A stretch of DNA of 64,000 bases. It comes from Streptomyces griseoaurantiacus. Its GTDB lineage: Bacteria > Actinomycetota > Actinomycetes > Streptomycetales > Streptomycetaceae. Positions 45,001 through 53,769 of this stretch are shown piece after piece. The position numbers were made by a program, and so were the translations under genes. Below the pieces are notes generated by a model, which searched no databases, was not told the DNA's origin, and saw nothing but the letters and a program-made list of their open reading frames with translations. The stretch lies in assembly GCA_014656015.1 (NCBI GenBank), contig BNBP01000011.1:1-64000 (forward strand), in the 5' to 3' direction. The stretch's first letter is position 1; the number at the start of each line of letters is the position of its first letter.

Positions 45001-46080
45001 ATGACGGTGCTGATCCTCACCGGCGAGGAGGACGTGACGGCGGATCTGGTGGTGGCCCAGCTCCACGCCCTGGGAGCCCCGGTGGTCCGGCTCGACCCCG
45101 CCGACCTGCCCGGGGCGGTGTCCCTGTCCGGGGAGTACGTCCACGGCCGCTTCCGCGGCCATCTGTCCGCCGGGGGGCGGCTGGTGAGCATGGACGGGCT
45201 GAGATCCGTCTGGGTGCGCAGACCCGGCACGCCGGCGGCCCGGGCCGGCTGGCCCTCCGACTGGCTGAGCGAGGAGTCCGGGCAGGCCCTGTACGGCATG
45301 CTGCGCAGCGCCGACGTCCGCTGGATGAACCACCCCGACGCCGCCCGCCGCGCCCGCTACAAGCCCTGGCAGCTACGACTGGCCCAGCGCAGCGGACTTC
45401 CGGTGCCGGCCACCCTCATCACCACGTTCCCGCAGGCCGCCCGTGACTTCGCCGGACGGTACCCGGACCTGGTGGTCAAGCCCGTCTCGGGCACCCATCC
45501 GCAGCACCCGCCCCGCGCGGTCCCCACCAGCAGGGTCGCCCCGGGCACGGACTTCTCGGCGGTCGCCCACGGGCCGACGCTGCTGCAGCGCCGCGTCGCC
45601 AAGCGCGCCGACATCCGGCTGACCGCCGTCGGCGACCGGATGCTCGCCGCCCGCAAGGCGGTCTCCCCCGACGCCGGCCCCGACGAGGTCGACGTCCGCT
45701 TCGCCCGCTCCGACGCCCCCTGGAAGCCGGTGGAGGTGCCCCCGAGGGTCACCGAGGCCGTGCGCGGCTATCTGCGGGAGGCGGAACTCGCCTACGGAGC
45801 CTTCGACTTCGCCGAGGACGCCGACGGCATCTGGTGGTTCCTCGAGTGCAACCAGTCGGGCCAGTTCGGCTTCGTCGAGGCGGAGACCGAGCAGCCGATC
45901 GCCCGCGCGGTGGCCCGGTGGCTGGCCTGCGAGGACGGCGCCGAGCCGGACACCGGGGACGGCGGCAGCACCGTCCCCGCACCGCTCAGCGGCGGGAGGA
46001 GAGGTACGCCCGCACACCCGGCGCCTCGTGTGCGTCCTCCTCGTTCACCAGACCGCCCACCGCGTTCGCGTCCGGCTTGA
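45001..46080 (+). CDS. tgmB: ATP-grasp ribosomal peptide maturase
   Basis: Peptide-modifying ATP-grasp ligase of 359 aa. It starts MTVLILTGEEDVTADLVVAQL, has the SVWVRRPG segment of this maturase group, the ATP-binding DLVVKPVSGTHPQ region and the C-terminal metal-binding motif WWFLECNQSGQFGFVE (Glu and Asn). It would use ATP to activate carboxylates of the precursor and close omega-ester (or amide) macrocycles. Residues after about 320 are a Pro/Arg-rich, low-complexity tail, encoded where the gene runs 95 nt into the 3' end of the opposing binding-protein gene; typical members end earlier. No methyltransferase partner is adjacent. Confidence 0.9.
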   Translation: MTVLILTGEEDVTADLVVAQLHALGAPVVRLDPADLPGAVSLSGEYVHGRFRGHLSAGGRLVSMDGLRSVWVRRPGTPAARAGWPSDWLSEESGQALYGMLRSADVRWMNHPDAARRARYKPWQLRLAQRSGLPVPATLITTFPQAARDFAGRYPDLVVKPVSGTHPQHPPRAVPTSRVAPGTDFSAVAHGPTLLQRRVAKRADIRLTAVGDRMLAARKAVSPDAGPDEVDVRFARSDAPWKPVEVPPRVTEAVRGYLREAELAYGAFDFAEDADGIWWFLECNQSGQFGFVEAETEQPIARAVARWLACEDGAEPDTGDGGSTVPAPLSGGRRGTPAHPAPRVRPPRSPDRPPRSRPA

Positions 46081-47272
46081 GCACGTACGTCTTCAGGCTC
46101 GCCGGACGTGCCTCGTCGGAGAAGTCCTGCGGGGTGCCGAGCCCGGTGTCGAGGTGCTTCTGCGTCCGGTGCGCCGCCACCACGTCCGCTCGCTCCAGGC
46201 TTCCCCTCGCGCACGCCTTCTTCAGGTCCTCGCCCAGAAGCCGGGCGGCGTTGTAGCCGGAGAGCACGCCCGAGTCGACGACGGAGCCCGGGTACCTCTT
46301 CCCGTACGCCGCGACCATGCGCTGCACTCCCAGGATGTCGGCGCTGACCGCGGGGGCCGCGCTGACCACGTGCAGCATCCCCTCCAGCGCCTTGGCCGCG
46401 GGCGTCTTGAGCAGTTGGGGCGCGAAGCCCGGGGCGCTGCTGACGATCGGCACCTTCAGTCCGCGTGCGGCGGCCACCCCCGCGAGCGAGGCGGTCTGGG
46501 CGGGGCCCGCGCTGATCAGCACGGCCTTGACGCCTGCCTTGCGCAGCGCGGTGACCTGGGCGGACAGGTCGGTGTCGGTCGCCTTGATCTTCTGTCCGAC
46601 CACCTTCATCCCGGCCCGCTCCGCCGCCCAGGTGGAACCCTGGAGGGCGTTGGCCCCGTAGTCGCCCTCGAAGTAGACGTGGCCGAGGGCGTCGCCCTTG
46701 CCGACCTTGCGCGTACGGAGGAGATGGTCGACGGCGGCGAGCATGTCGACGTCGTAGGTGGTGCCCACGACCTGCACGGAGTCCTTGCCGAGCAGGTCGG
46801 CCGACCAGGCCTGCGGGAAGGTGAGCATGTGGTCGCGGCCGAGGTCGTCGAGGAGGGCGGCCACCACCGGGGAGCCGACCACCTGCGGCAGCGCGACGAC
46901 GTTCGCGGAGAGGTCGGCGTAGGCGCCGACGGCCTTCTGCACGTCGTAGCCGTGGTCCTTGACGGTGATGCGGACCTTTCGGCCGCAGATGCCGCCGTCG
47001 GCGTTGGTCTCGTCGGCCCACATCTGCTGGGCCTGCACGATGCTCTTGCCGAGGGTGGCGTACGGGCCGGACAGGTCGGTCAGGGCGCCGAGCCGAATGA
47101 CGGAGTCGCTGACGCCGGGTCCGGTGCGGACGCCGTCGACGCCGTCGCCGCCGGACTGCCCGGCCGACTTGGAACTGCACGCGGCACCGGCCAGCAGGAC
47201 GGTGGCCAGGGCCGCGACGAGGGCGGGGCGGAGGACGCGGCGCGGGAGGCGCGGGGTGTGCGGGGCGTTCAC
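45986..47272 (-). CDS. Branched-chain amino acid-type ABC transporter substrate-binding lipoprotein
   Basis: Periplasm-facing receptor of 428 aa, type I fold of the LivJ/K family. Signal peptide with lipobox LLAGAACSS (Cys32). Mature sequence begins with the Liv pattern IRLGALTDLSGPYATLGKS and QAQQMWADETNADGGICGRKVRI. GTG start at 47272 overlaps the LivM-like stop (GTGA) and has AAGGAG 8 nt upstream. It is the last gene of a five-gene importer operon. The ligand may be a branched amino acid, an aromatic acid, a urea-like compound or another small carboxylate. Its 3' end overlaps tgmB on the opposite strand. Confidence 0.9.
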   Translation of the reverse strand: MNAPHTPRLPRRVLRPALVAALATVLLAGAACSSKSAGQSGGDGVDGVRTGPGVSDSVIRLGALTDLSGPYATLGKSIVQAQQMWADETNADGGICGRKVRITVKDHGYDVQKAVGAYADLSANVVALPQVVGSPVVAALLDDLGRDHMLTFPQAWSADLLGKDSVQVVGTTYDVDMLAAVDHLLRTRKVGKGDALGHVYFEGDYGANALQGSTWAAERAGMKVVGQKIKATDTDLSAQVTALRKAGVKAVLISAGPAQTASLAGVAAARGLKVPIVSSAPGFAPQLLKTPAAKALEGMLHVVSAAPAVSADILGVQRMVAAYGKRYPGSVVDSGVLSGYNAARLLGEDLKKACARGSLERADVVAAHRTQKHLDTGLGTPQDFSDEARPASLKTYVLKPDANAVGGLVNEEDAHEAPGVRAYLSSRR

Positions 47273-48426
47273 GAGGTGGGCTCCTTGGTTCGGGCGGCGG
47301 AGGACGGCGGCCTGGGGGCCGACGGGCCGGTGTCGGCGGGGGTGCGGCGGGAGCGGAGGCGGGTGGTGGCGCGGCGCAGGCGGGCCGCCGCTCCGTGCAG
47401 CCCGTCGGGGGCGCGGAGCAGGACCAGGACGACGGCGGCGCCGTAGAGGTAGCGGGCGGCCTCGGTGGGTCCGAGGCCGCCCTCGGTGGTGCCGGGGGCG
47501 GCGAGGAAGGGAAGGTGGTCGGCGTACCGGGCCATCAGCAGCGGCAGCGCGGTCACGAAGCAGGCGCCCGCGGTGGCGCCCGCCACCGAGCCGAGGCCGC
47601 CGATGACGATCATGGCGAGGTAGTCGACGGACAGCGCGAGCCCGAAGTAGTCGGGCACGACACGGCGGAAGGCGAGCGCGAGCAGCACTCCGGCGAGGCC
47701 CGCGTACATCGAGGAGACGACGAAGGCGGCCGAGCGGTGGCGGGCGACGGCCACGCCGAGCACCGACGCGGCCGTCTCGCTGTCGCGCAGGGCCACCAGG
47801 GCCCGGCCCGGACGGCCGCGCAGCAGGTTCCGCGCGGTGTACCAGGAGCCGGCGAACAGTGCGAGCCCCAGGTACCACAGCCGCTCCTCCGCCCCGAACG
47901 GCACACCGAGGACGAGGAGTTCGGGCTCCTGCGCGGTGAAGGCGAACCCGCCGAAGGCCATCGGCGGCACCGAACGGCCGTTGAAGCCGCCGGTGACGGT
48001 GCCGGCGGCGAGCAGCAGGTGATGGCCGAGGAAGACCAGCGCCAGGGTGGCGACGCCGAGGTAGATGCCGCGTACCCGGCCCGCCACGGGGCTGAACAGC
48101 AGCCCGGCGAGTCCGGCGAGCGCGACGGCGAGGACGAGGGCGAGCGGGGGCGGCAGCCCGGGGCCGGGCTCGCCGGCCAGCCAGACGTAGCCGTAGGCGC
48201 CGACGGCGATAAAGAAGGCGTGTCCCAGGGAGAGTTGGCCGGCCGTACCGGTGAGCAACGAGAGCCCGACGGCGCCGATGGCGGCCGCCGTGCAGAACAG
48301 TCCGAGGCGCAGCCAGAAGGCGTCCAGGTAGAAGGGGAGGGCGCACAGCAGCGCCGGTACGGCCAGGAGGAGGACGGTGCGGGCCGGCGGCCGGCGGAGG
48401 CCCGCCGTTCCGGTGGGTTCAGACAC
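47269..48426 (-). CDS. livM: Branched-chain amino acid-type ABC permease (LivM-like)
   Basis: Membrane subunit of 385 aa with about ten helices. GLSLLTGTAGQLSLGHAFFIAVGAYGYVW is the family signature and ALRDSETAASVLGVAVARHRSAAFVVSSMYAGLAG contains the ATPase-coupling loop. GTG start overlaps the LivH-like stop. The C-terminal 40 residues are Arg/Pro-rich. Confidence 0.92.
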   Translation of the reverse strand: MSEPTGTAGLRRPPARTVLLLAVPALLCALPFYLDAFWLRLGLFCTAAAIGAVGLSLLTGTAGQLSLGHAFFIAVGAYGYVWLAGEPGPGLPPPLALVLAVALAGLAGLLFSPVAGRVRGIYLGVATLALVFLGHHLLLAAGTVTGGFNGRSVPPMAFGGFAFTAQEPELLVLGVPFGAEERLWYLGLALFAGSWYTARNLLRGRPGRALVALRDSETAASVLGVAVARHRSAAFVVSSMYAGLAGVLLALAFRRVVPDYFGLALSVDYLAMIVIGGLGSVAGATAGACFVTALPLLMARYADHLPFLAAPGTTEGGLGPTEAARYLYGAAVVLVLLRAPDGLHGAAARLRRATTRLRSRRTPADTGPSAPRPPSSAARTKEPTS

Positions 48427-49315
48427 GGACGGCCCCCTTCGCGCCGAACAGCCCGGTGGGCCGCACGAGGAGGACGAGGACCATCACCGCGTACGGCGCC
48501 ACGTCGGCGAAGCCCTCTCCCAGCACGTGCAGTTGCGTCTGGTAGCCGGCGACGAGGGCCTCGGTGAGCCCGATCAGGGCGCTGCCGGCGAGGGCGCCGC
48601 CCGGGGAGGCCATGCCGCCGAGGACGGCGGCGGGGAACGCCTTGAGCGCGATCTGCCCGGTGGTGCGCTCCAGGCCGGGTGCCGGGAAGGCGGCGAGGAA
48701 GACGGCGGCGAGCGCGGCGAGCGCCCCGGCCAGGCACCAGGCGAGGGTGCGGACGCGGGCGAGCCGGATGCCCATGAGGGCGGCCGCCTCGGTGTCCTCG
48801 GCGGCCGCCCGCAGCGACAGCCCCCAGGGGGTGAGCCGGAAGAGGGCGAACACCGCGCCGATGGCGACCGCCGACACCGCGAGGGCGGCGAGCCGGCTGT
48901 CCGCGACGGTGACCGGGCCGAGGGTGGTGACGGCGTCGCCCCAGGGGTCCCCGAGGGTGAGCAGGTCGCCGCCGATGCGCCGGGTCAGCTCGGTGGCGAG
49001 CAGGAGGTCGACGCCGAGGGTGGCGATGGTGCGCACATGAGCGGTGCCCGGTTCGGTGCCGTCCCCGCGCAGCAGCAGCCGGTCGACGGCGCCGGCCGTC
49101 AGCGCGGTCGCGAGGACGGCGGCGGCGAGGGCGCCCGCGAAACCGAGGGGGCCGTGCAGCACGGCGGTGAGGTAGCCGCCGAGCAGGAGCAGCGAGCCGT
49201 GGGCGAAGTTGAGGACGCCGGAGGCCCTGAAGACGATGACGAAGCCGAGGGCGACCAGGGCGTAGACGGCGCCGAGAGCGAGTCCGCCGAGCGCGAGGTC
49301 GAGCAGGTCGGTCAT
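48419..49315 (-). CDS. livH: Branched-chain amino acid-type ABC permease (LivH-like)
   Basis: Permease of 298 aa with eight to nine helices. GLALGAVYALVALGFVIVFRASGVLNFAHGSLLLLGGY is the standard LivH start (given in part), and RAAAEDTEAAALMGIRLARVR is the coupling loop. ATG 49315 overlaps the stop of the ATPase gene (ATGA), typical for this operon. Confidence 0.92.
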   Translation of the reverse strand: MTDLLDLALGGLALGAVYALVALGFVIVFRASGVLNFAHGSLLLLGGYLTAVLHGPLGFAGALAAAVLATALTAGAVDRLLLRGDGTEPGTAHVRTIATLGVDLLLATELTRRIGGDLLTLGDPWGDAVTTLGPVTVADSRLAALAVSAVAIGAVFALFRLTPWGLSLRAAAEDTEAAALMGIRLARVRTLAWCLAGALAALAAVFLAAFPAPGLERTTGQIALKAFPAAVLGGMASPGGALAGSALIGLTEALVAGYQTQLHVLGEGFADVAPYAVMVLVLLVRPTGLFGAKGAVRV

Positions 49316-50142
49316 GCCGCGTCCTCCCCGGTGCCCTCGGCGCCGAGGTAGGCCCGGAGCACCTCGGGGTGGCGGCGGACCTCCTCGGGGGTCCCGTGGG
49401 CGAGGGGCCGGCCGAAGTCGAGGACGGTGACCTCGTCGGCGAGCCGCATCACCAGGGCCATGTCGTGCTCGACGAGCAGGACGGAGAGGCCGAGCGCCTC
49501 CCGGACGCGTCGGACGACGTCGGCGGTGCGGGCCCGTTCGGCGGTGTTCATGCCGGCCACCGGTTCGTCCAGGAGCAGTACCCGGGGCTCCAGGCACAGG
49601 GCGCGGGCGAGTTCGACGCGTTTGCGGTCGCCGTAGGAGAGGTGGGCGACGGGGGCGTCGAAGTGGGGGCCGAGGCCGACCAGTTCGGCGAGTTCACGGG
49701 CCCGTTCCCGGTGGGCGCGCTCCTCGCGCAGGGCCGAGGGCAGGCGCAGCGCGGTGGCGGCGTATCCGGCGCGGGACAGGGCGTGCCGGCCGAGCATGAG
49801 GTTGTCGGCGACGGTGGTTCCGGTGGTGACGAGGTTCTGGAAGGTGCGGGCCAGGCCGAGGGCGGCGATGCGGTGCGGGGCGAGCCGGGTGAGGTCGGTG
49901 CCGCCGAGCAGGACCTGTCCGGCGTCCGGGCGGCACAGTCCCGACAGGACGTTGAAGCAGGTCGACTTCCCGGCGCCGTTGGGCCCGATGAGGGCGTGCA
50001 CGGTGCCCGGCGCGACGGTGAGGGAGACCCCGTCGAGCGCCGTCAGCCCGGCGAAGCGCACGGTGACCTCACGGATCCGCAGCGGCGGGGGTGGCCCCGG
50101 GTGGTGGGACGCGGCCGGTCCGCCGCGCTCGCGGGCGTTCAC
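49312..50142 (-). CDS. livG: ABC transporter ATP-binding protein (LivG-like)
   Basis: Cytoplasmic ATPase of 276 aa. Walker A GPNGAGKST, the signature LSYGDRKRVELARAL, Walker B RVLLLDEPVAGMN and the H-loop VEHDM are all present, with the LivG-specific region FQNLVTTGTTVADNLMLGRH. GTG start at 50142; overlaps both neighbours by 4 nt. Confidence 0.93.
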   Translation of the reverse strand: MNARERGGPAASHHPGPPPPLRIREVTVRFAGLTALDGVSLTVAPGTVHALIGPNGAGKSTCFNVLSGLCRPDAGQVLLGGTDLTRLAPHRIAALGLARTFQNLVTTGTTVADNLMLGRHALSRAGYAATALRLPSALREERAHRERARELAELVGLGPHFDAPVAHLSYGDRKRVELARALCLEPRVLLLDEPVAGMNTAERARTADVVRRVREALGLSVLLVEHDMALVMRLADEVTVLDFGRPLAHGTPEEVRRHPEVLRAYLGAEGTGEDAA

Positions 50143-50987
50143 GCGGCCCCCCGTCCGCCGGACGGGTCCTCGGGGGTCCCGTCCGGGTCCTGGCCCAGGT
50201 AGAGGCGGCGCACGGCGTCGGTGCGGGCCAGTTCCCCGGCGGGTCCGGCGAGCCGGGTGCGGCCCACCTCCAGGACGTACGCGTGGTCGGCGAGGGCCAG
50301 CGCCAGTCCGGCGTTCTGCTCCACCAGCAGCACCGAGGTGCCCTGTTGGTGGATGGTGCGCACGAGGGCGGCGATGTGCTCGGCCATGCGCGGGGCGAGC
50401 CCGAGGGAGGGTTCGTCGAGCAGCAGCAGCCGGGGGTCGGCCATCAGGGCACGGCCGAGGGCGAGCATCTGCTGCTCGCCGCCGGAGAGCAGGCCGGCGG
50501 GTTGTCCGCCGCGTTCGGCCAGCCGGGGGAAGAGGCCGAGGACGCGGTCGCGGGCCGCGCGCCGCGCCGCGGGGGTGCGGCGGCCGGGGCCGAGGGCGCC
50601 GGCGCGCAGGTTCTCCTCCACGGTGAGCCCGGCGAACACCCGCCGCCCTTCGGGTACGTGTACGACCCCGGCGCGGACGGCGGCGACCGGGTCGCGGCCG
50701 TCGAGGACGGTGCCGCCGTAGCGGATCCGGCCGCCGGTGACGGCGCCCCGGTGGTGGCGCAGCGTGCCCGAGAGGGCCCGCAGCAGTGTGGTCTTGCCGG
50801 CGCCGTTGGCGCCGAGCAGGGCGACGATGCCGTGCGCGGGAACGGTCAGGGAGACCGCGCGCAGCGCGGAGACGGTGCGGCCGTAGGTGACGTCCAGGTC
50901 CTCGACGTGCAGGCTCGGCTCGGGTGGCGGCGGTGCGGGGGACGGCGGCTCGGGTGACGGCGGCTCGGGTGACGGCGGTGCGGGCAT
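50139..50987 (-). CDS. livF: ABC transporter ATP-binding protein (LivF-like)
   Basis: Second ATPase of the importer, 282 aa. Walker A GANGAGKTT, signature LSGGEQQMLALGRAL, Walker B RLLLLDEPSLGLAP and VEQNAG follow the LivF pattern, with VHVPEGRRVFAGLTVEENL. The N-terminal 25 residues are a proline-rich repeat (PSPEP units) from a tandem DNA repeat near 50940-50985, dispensable-looking; a shorter start could exist. First gene of the liv-like operon, 172 nt after the regulator gene. Confidence 0.92.
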   Translation of the reverse strand: MPAPPSPEPPSPEPPSPAPPPPEPSLHVEDLDVTYGRTVSALRAVSLTVPAHGIVALLGANGAGKTTLLRALSGTLRHHRGAVTGGRIRYGGTVLDGRDPVAAVRAGVVHVPEGRRVFAGLTVEENLRAGALGPGRRTPAARRAARDRVLGLFPRLAERGGQPAGLLSGGEQQMLALGRALMADPRLLLLDEPSLGLAPRMAEHIAALVRTIHQQGTSVLLVEQNAGLALALADHAYVLEVGRTRLAGPAGELARTDAVRRLYLGQDPDGTPEDPSGGRGAA

Positions 50988-51159
50988 CGCGGCTCCTCGG
51001 GGCGGGGAGCGTTCACGACAGCACGGGCGGGCGGGGGCGCACAGGGCGGCGGCGGGGGTCGGGGCGGGGGTCCAGCGGGCGAGGGGCGGGGTTGTGCGCG
51101 GGCCCAGGGCACGCGGGGAGGGGTGCGGTACGCGCGGAGCCCCCGCCCGGGGAGCGGGA

Positions 51160-52467
51160 TCATCCGGCGTCGGACCGCAGGCGGTGCGCGGTGAGCGCGA
51201 GGCTGAGTTCGGCCGCGTCCGCCGGCCGCCCCAGCAGCCGGCCCGTCAGCCGCTCGCACCTGCGCAGCCGGTTCAGCACCGTGTTGCGATGGCAGAACAG
51301 CCGCTCCCCCACCCGCCGCGCGGAGCCCTCGCACGCGAACCACGCGGCGAGCGTGGCCAGCAGGACCTCCCGCTCCCCCGGCTCCACCGCCAGCAGTCCG
51401 CCGAGCACCCGGGCGACCAGCGCCGCCCCCAGTTCGGGACTGGCCAGCAGCAGGGCTTCCGGCAGGTGCTCGTCCAGCCGTACGTGTCCGCCTCCCGGCG
51501 GGCAGATGCCGAGCGCGAGGTCCGCCTGGGCGCGTGCCTCGCCCACCGCGGCGAGCCCCTCGGCCACCGCACCGATCCCGACCCGTGCCCCGGCGAGCGG
51601 TTCCGCTCCCGGCCGGGGCAGTGCCTCGGCATCGCCCTCCGGCAGGAGGACGATGCCGTGGTCCGCCTCCGCGCCGGTCTGCCAGTGCACCCGGGCCCCG
51701 GCGGGCACGAGGGCGGCCCGCAGGGCGCCGTCCTCCCCCGTGCGGGGCCGCCCGGGCCCGGCCACTGCGAGGACGACGTACCGTCCGTCCTCCGGCAGCC
51801 CGAGCGCCCGCGCGGTCTCGGGCAGGTCGGCGATGCGGCTGGTGCCGTCGAGGAGTGCGGCGGCCAGCACGCGCTGCCGGTTCTCGCGCCGCCACAGCAG
51901 GTGCCGCTCGGCCTGCCGGTACGCCTCGGCGACGAGCGTGCAGTGCTCGTCGACGAAGTTCCAGACGTCGGCCGCCACGTGGATGAGCAGCCGGGTGTCC
52001 TCGGGCGCCGTCCGGGAGGTCTCCTCCACGAGGGCCTGCCAGACCAGGGACCCGCCGAGCCGGAAGGCGTGCAGCAGAGCGTCGAGGGGCAGCCCCTCCT
52101 CCGCACGGACGGTGCCGATCCGCCAGGTGCAGCGCCGGGCGGCCTCGCGGGTGCCGCGCGGGTCGAGCAGGGAGGCGACGCTGTGACGCAGCGAGCGGTG
52201 CGCCTCCTGGCGGATGCCCTCGGGGTCGCGTCCGAGGGCGGTCCGGTAGGCCGGCTCCTGCTCGCGCAGGGCGGCGAGCAGCCGCTCGGTGAGTTCGGGC
52301 AGGTCGTCGAGGAGGGTGCGGGCGGCCCGGTGCAGAACGCCGAGGGCGTCGGCGTCGATGAGGGAGCGCACGCGGGGGCCGCGCGGGGGCGGGGCGGCCG
52401 GCGAGGGCGGGCGCGGCGCCCCGCGTGGCCGTGCGTAGGGCATGGCGTGCGGCAGTGCGTGCTGCAT
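51160..52467 (-). CDS. PucR family helix-turn-helix transcriptional regulator
   Basis: Regulator of 435 aa. Residues about 40-200 form a RsbR/PucR-like N-terminal helical sensor (RRCTWRIGTVRAEEGLPLDALLHAFRLGG), a middle degenerate GGDEF-like region follows (YVVLAVAGPGRPRTGE), and the C-terminal HTH_30 domain reads LLATLAAWFACEGSARRVGERL and FCHRNTVLNRLRRCERLTGR. Start ATG 52467 is chosen for GGAGG 6 nt upstream; ATGs at 52521 and 52443 are alternatives. It is on the same strand just upstream of the liv-like operon and probably controls it (inference). Confidence 0.88.
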   Translation of the reverse strand: MQHALPHAMPYARPRGAPRPPSPAAPPPRGPRVRSLIDADALGVLHRAARTLLDDLPELTERLLAALREQEPAYRTALGRDPEGIRQEAHRSLRHSVASLLDPRGTREAARRCTWRIGTVRAEEGLPLDALLHAFRLGGSLVWQALVEETSRTAPEDTRLLIHVAADVWNFVDEHCTLVAEAYRQAERHLLWRRENRQRVLAAALLDGTSRIADLPETARALGLPEDGRYVVLAVAGPGRPRTGEDGALRAALVPAGARVHWQTGAEADHGIVLLPEGDAEALPRPGAEPLAGARVGIGAVAEGLAAVGEARAQADLALGICPPGGGHVRLDEHLPEALLLASPELGAALVARVLGGLLAVEPGEREVLLATLAAWFACEGSARRVGERLFCHRNTVLNRLRRCERLTGRLLGRPADAAELSLALTAHRLRSDAG

Positions 52468-52836
52468 GACGGTCCTCCCCCGGGCCGGGCTGTCGGGCAG
52501 TCCTGCCCCGAAGAATGACATACCGTCCGGTCGGTCCCCAGGGGTGTGCACACACGATTCCCGTACGGGCGCGGGAGAAGGGCGGCGGGGCCCGTCCCTC
52601 CCCGTCCGCCGGGTGCCGGCGCCGCGTCCGCTGGGCCCGTGCCCCGCGGCCGGCCCACCGGGCTGTGCGCGCGCACAGCCTCCCGCGGCCGGGCCGGCCG
52701 GGGGTGGGGGTGTGTGGCGGGCGCCTCCCGTGGCACCCTCACGGCACGCGGGCGCGTGCCGTCGGTACGGGCGGGCCCAGCATGGGACATCGGCACAGAC
52801 GTGGGACATCGGCACGAGGGAAGGCAGCGGCACAGC
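52468..52836. promoter_or_regulatory. Palindrome-rich divergent region, PucR gene / Gfo-Idh gene
   Basis: 369-nt gene-free region with GTGTGCACAC (52544-52553), a perfect 20-bp palindrome GGCTGTGCGCGCGCACAGCC (52661-52680), a 22-nt palindrome ACGGCACGC-gggc-GCGTGCCGT (52741-52762) and a direct repeat TGGGACATCGGCAC (52783-52796 and 52802-52815) just upstream of the Gfo/Idh start. Candidate binding sites for the PucR-type protein or others. Confidence 0.6.
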
Positions 52837-53730
52837 ATGCGGATCGGACTGCTCGGCACCGGACCCTGGGCGCGCACGGCGCACGCGCCCGCACTCGCGG
52901 CACACCCGGAGGTGGAGTTCACCGGGGTGTGGGGGCGGCGCCCCGAGGCCGCCGGGGAGCTGGCCGCCCTGCACGGCACGCGGGCCTACGAGGACGTCGA
53001 CGCGCTCCTCGCGGACGTGGACGCGGTGGCGGTGGCGCTGCCCCCGTCCGTACAGGCGGAGCTCGCGGCGCGGGCCGCGCGGGCGGGCCGCCATCTGCTG
53101 CTGGACAAGCCGGTGGCGACCACGGCCGCCGGGGCGCGGGCGCTCGCCGGGGCGGTGCGGGAGGCGGAGGTCGCCTCCGTGGTGTTCTTCACCACCCGCT
53201 TCCAGCCGGCGACCGAGGCGTGGATCGCCGAGCAGTCCGCGCGCGGCGGCTGGTTCACGGCCCGCGCGGAATGGCTCGGCGCGGTGTTCACCGGGGACAG
53301 CCCCTACGCGGCCTCACCGTGGCGGCGGGAGAAGGGGGCACTGTGGGACGTGGGCCCGCACGCCCTGTCGGTGCTGCTGCCGGTGCTCGGGGACGTGACC
53401 CGGGTGCGCGCGGCCGGACGGGGCCCCGGGGACACGGTGCACGGCGTGCTGGAGCACGCGGGGGGCGCGTCGAGCACGGTGACCCTGAGCCTGACGGCGC
53501 CGGTGGCGGCGGCCGGTGTCGGCGTGGAGTTCCGGGGCGAGTCGGGGGTGACCTCGCTGCCGGGTGCCACGGGAACGGTCGTGGAGGCGTTCGGGCGGGC
53601 GGTCGACACCCTGGTGGAGGCGGCCGGGGCGCCGCCGGCCGGACGGGGCGTCGCCTGCGACGCGGCTTTCGGCCTGCGGGTCACGGAGATCCTGGCGGAG
53701 CTCGAGGAGGTGCTGGGGGCGCGGGGATGA
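52837..53730 (+). CDS. Gfo/Idh/MocA family oxidoreductase
   Basis: NAD(P)-dependent dehydrogenase-like protein of 297 aa. The Rossmann motif is IGLLGTGPWARTAHAPAL, and the usual EKP motif appears as DKP in HLLLDKPVATT near residue 92. ENVGPHALSV-like region reads WDVGPHALSVLLPVLG with the conserved His. ATG 52837 follows AAGGCAG. Divergent from the PucR-type gene, converging on catalase. Substrate unknown. Confidence 0.87.
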   Translation: MRIGLLGTGPWARTAHAPALAAHPEVEFTGVWGRRPEAAGELAALHGTRAYEDVDALLADVDAVAVALPPSVQAELAARAARAGRHLLLDKPVATTAAGARALAGAVREAEVASVVFFTTRFQPATEAWIAEQSARGGWFTARAEWLGAVFTGDSPYAASPWRREKGALWDVGPHALSVLLPVLGDVTRVRAAGRGPGDTVHGVLEHAGGASSTVTLSLTAPVAAAGVGVEFRGESGVTSLPGATGTVVEAFGRAVDTLVEAAGAPPAGRGVACDAAFGLRVTEILAELEEVLGARG

Positions 53731-53769
53731 GGGCCGTGCGGGGCCCTCACCGCCGTCGCCCCCGAAGGC

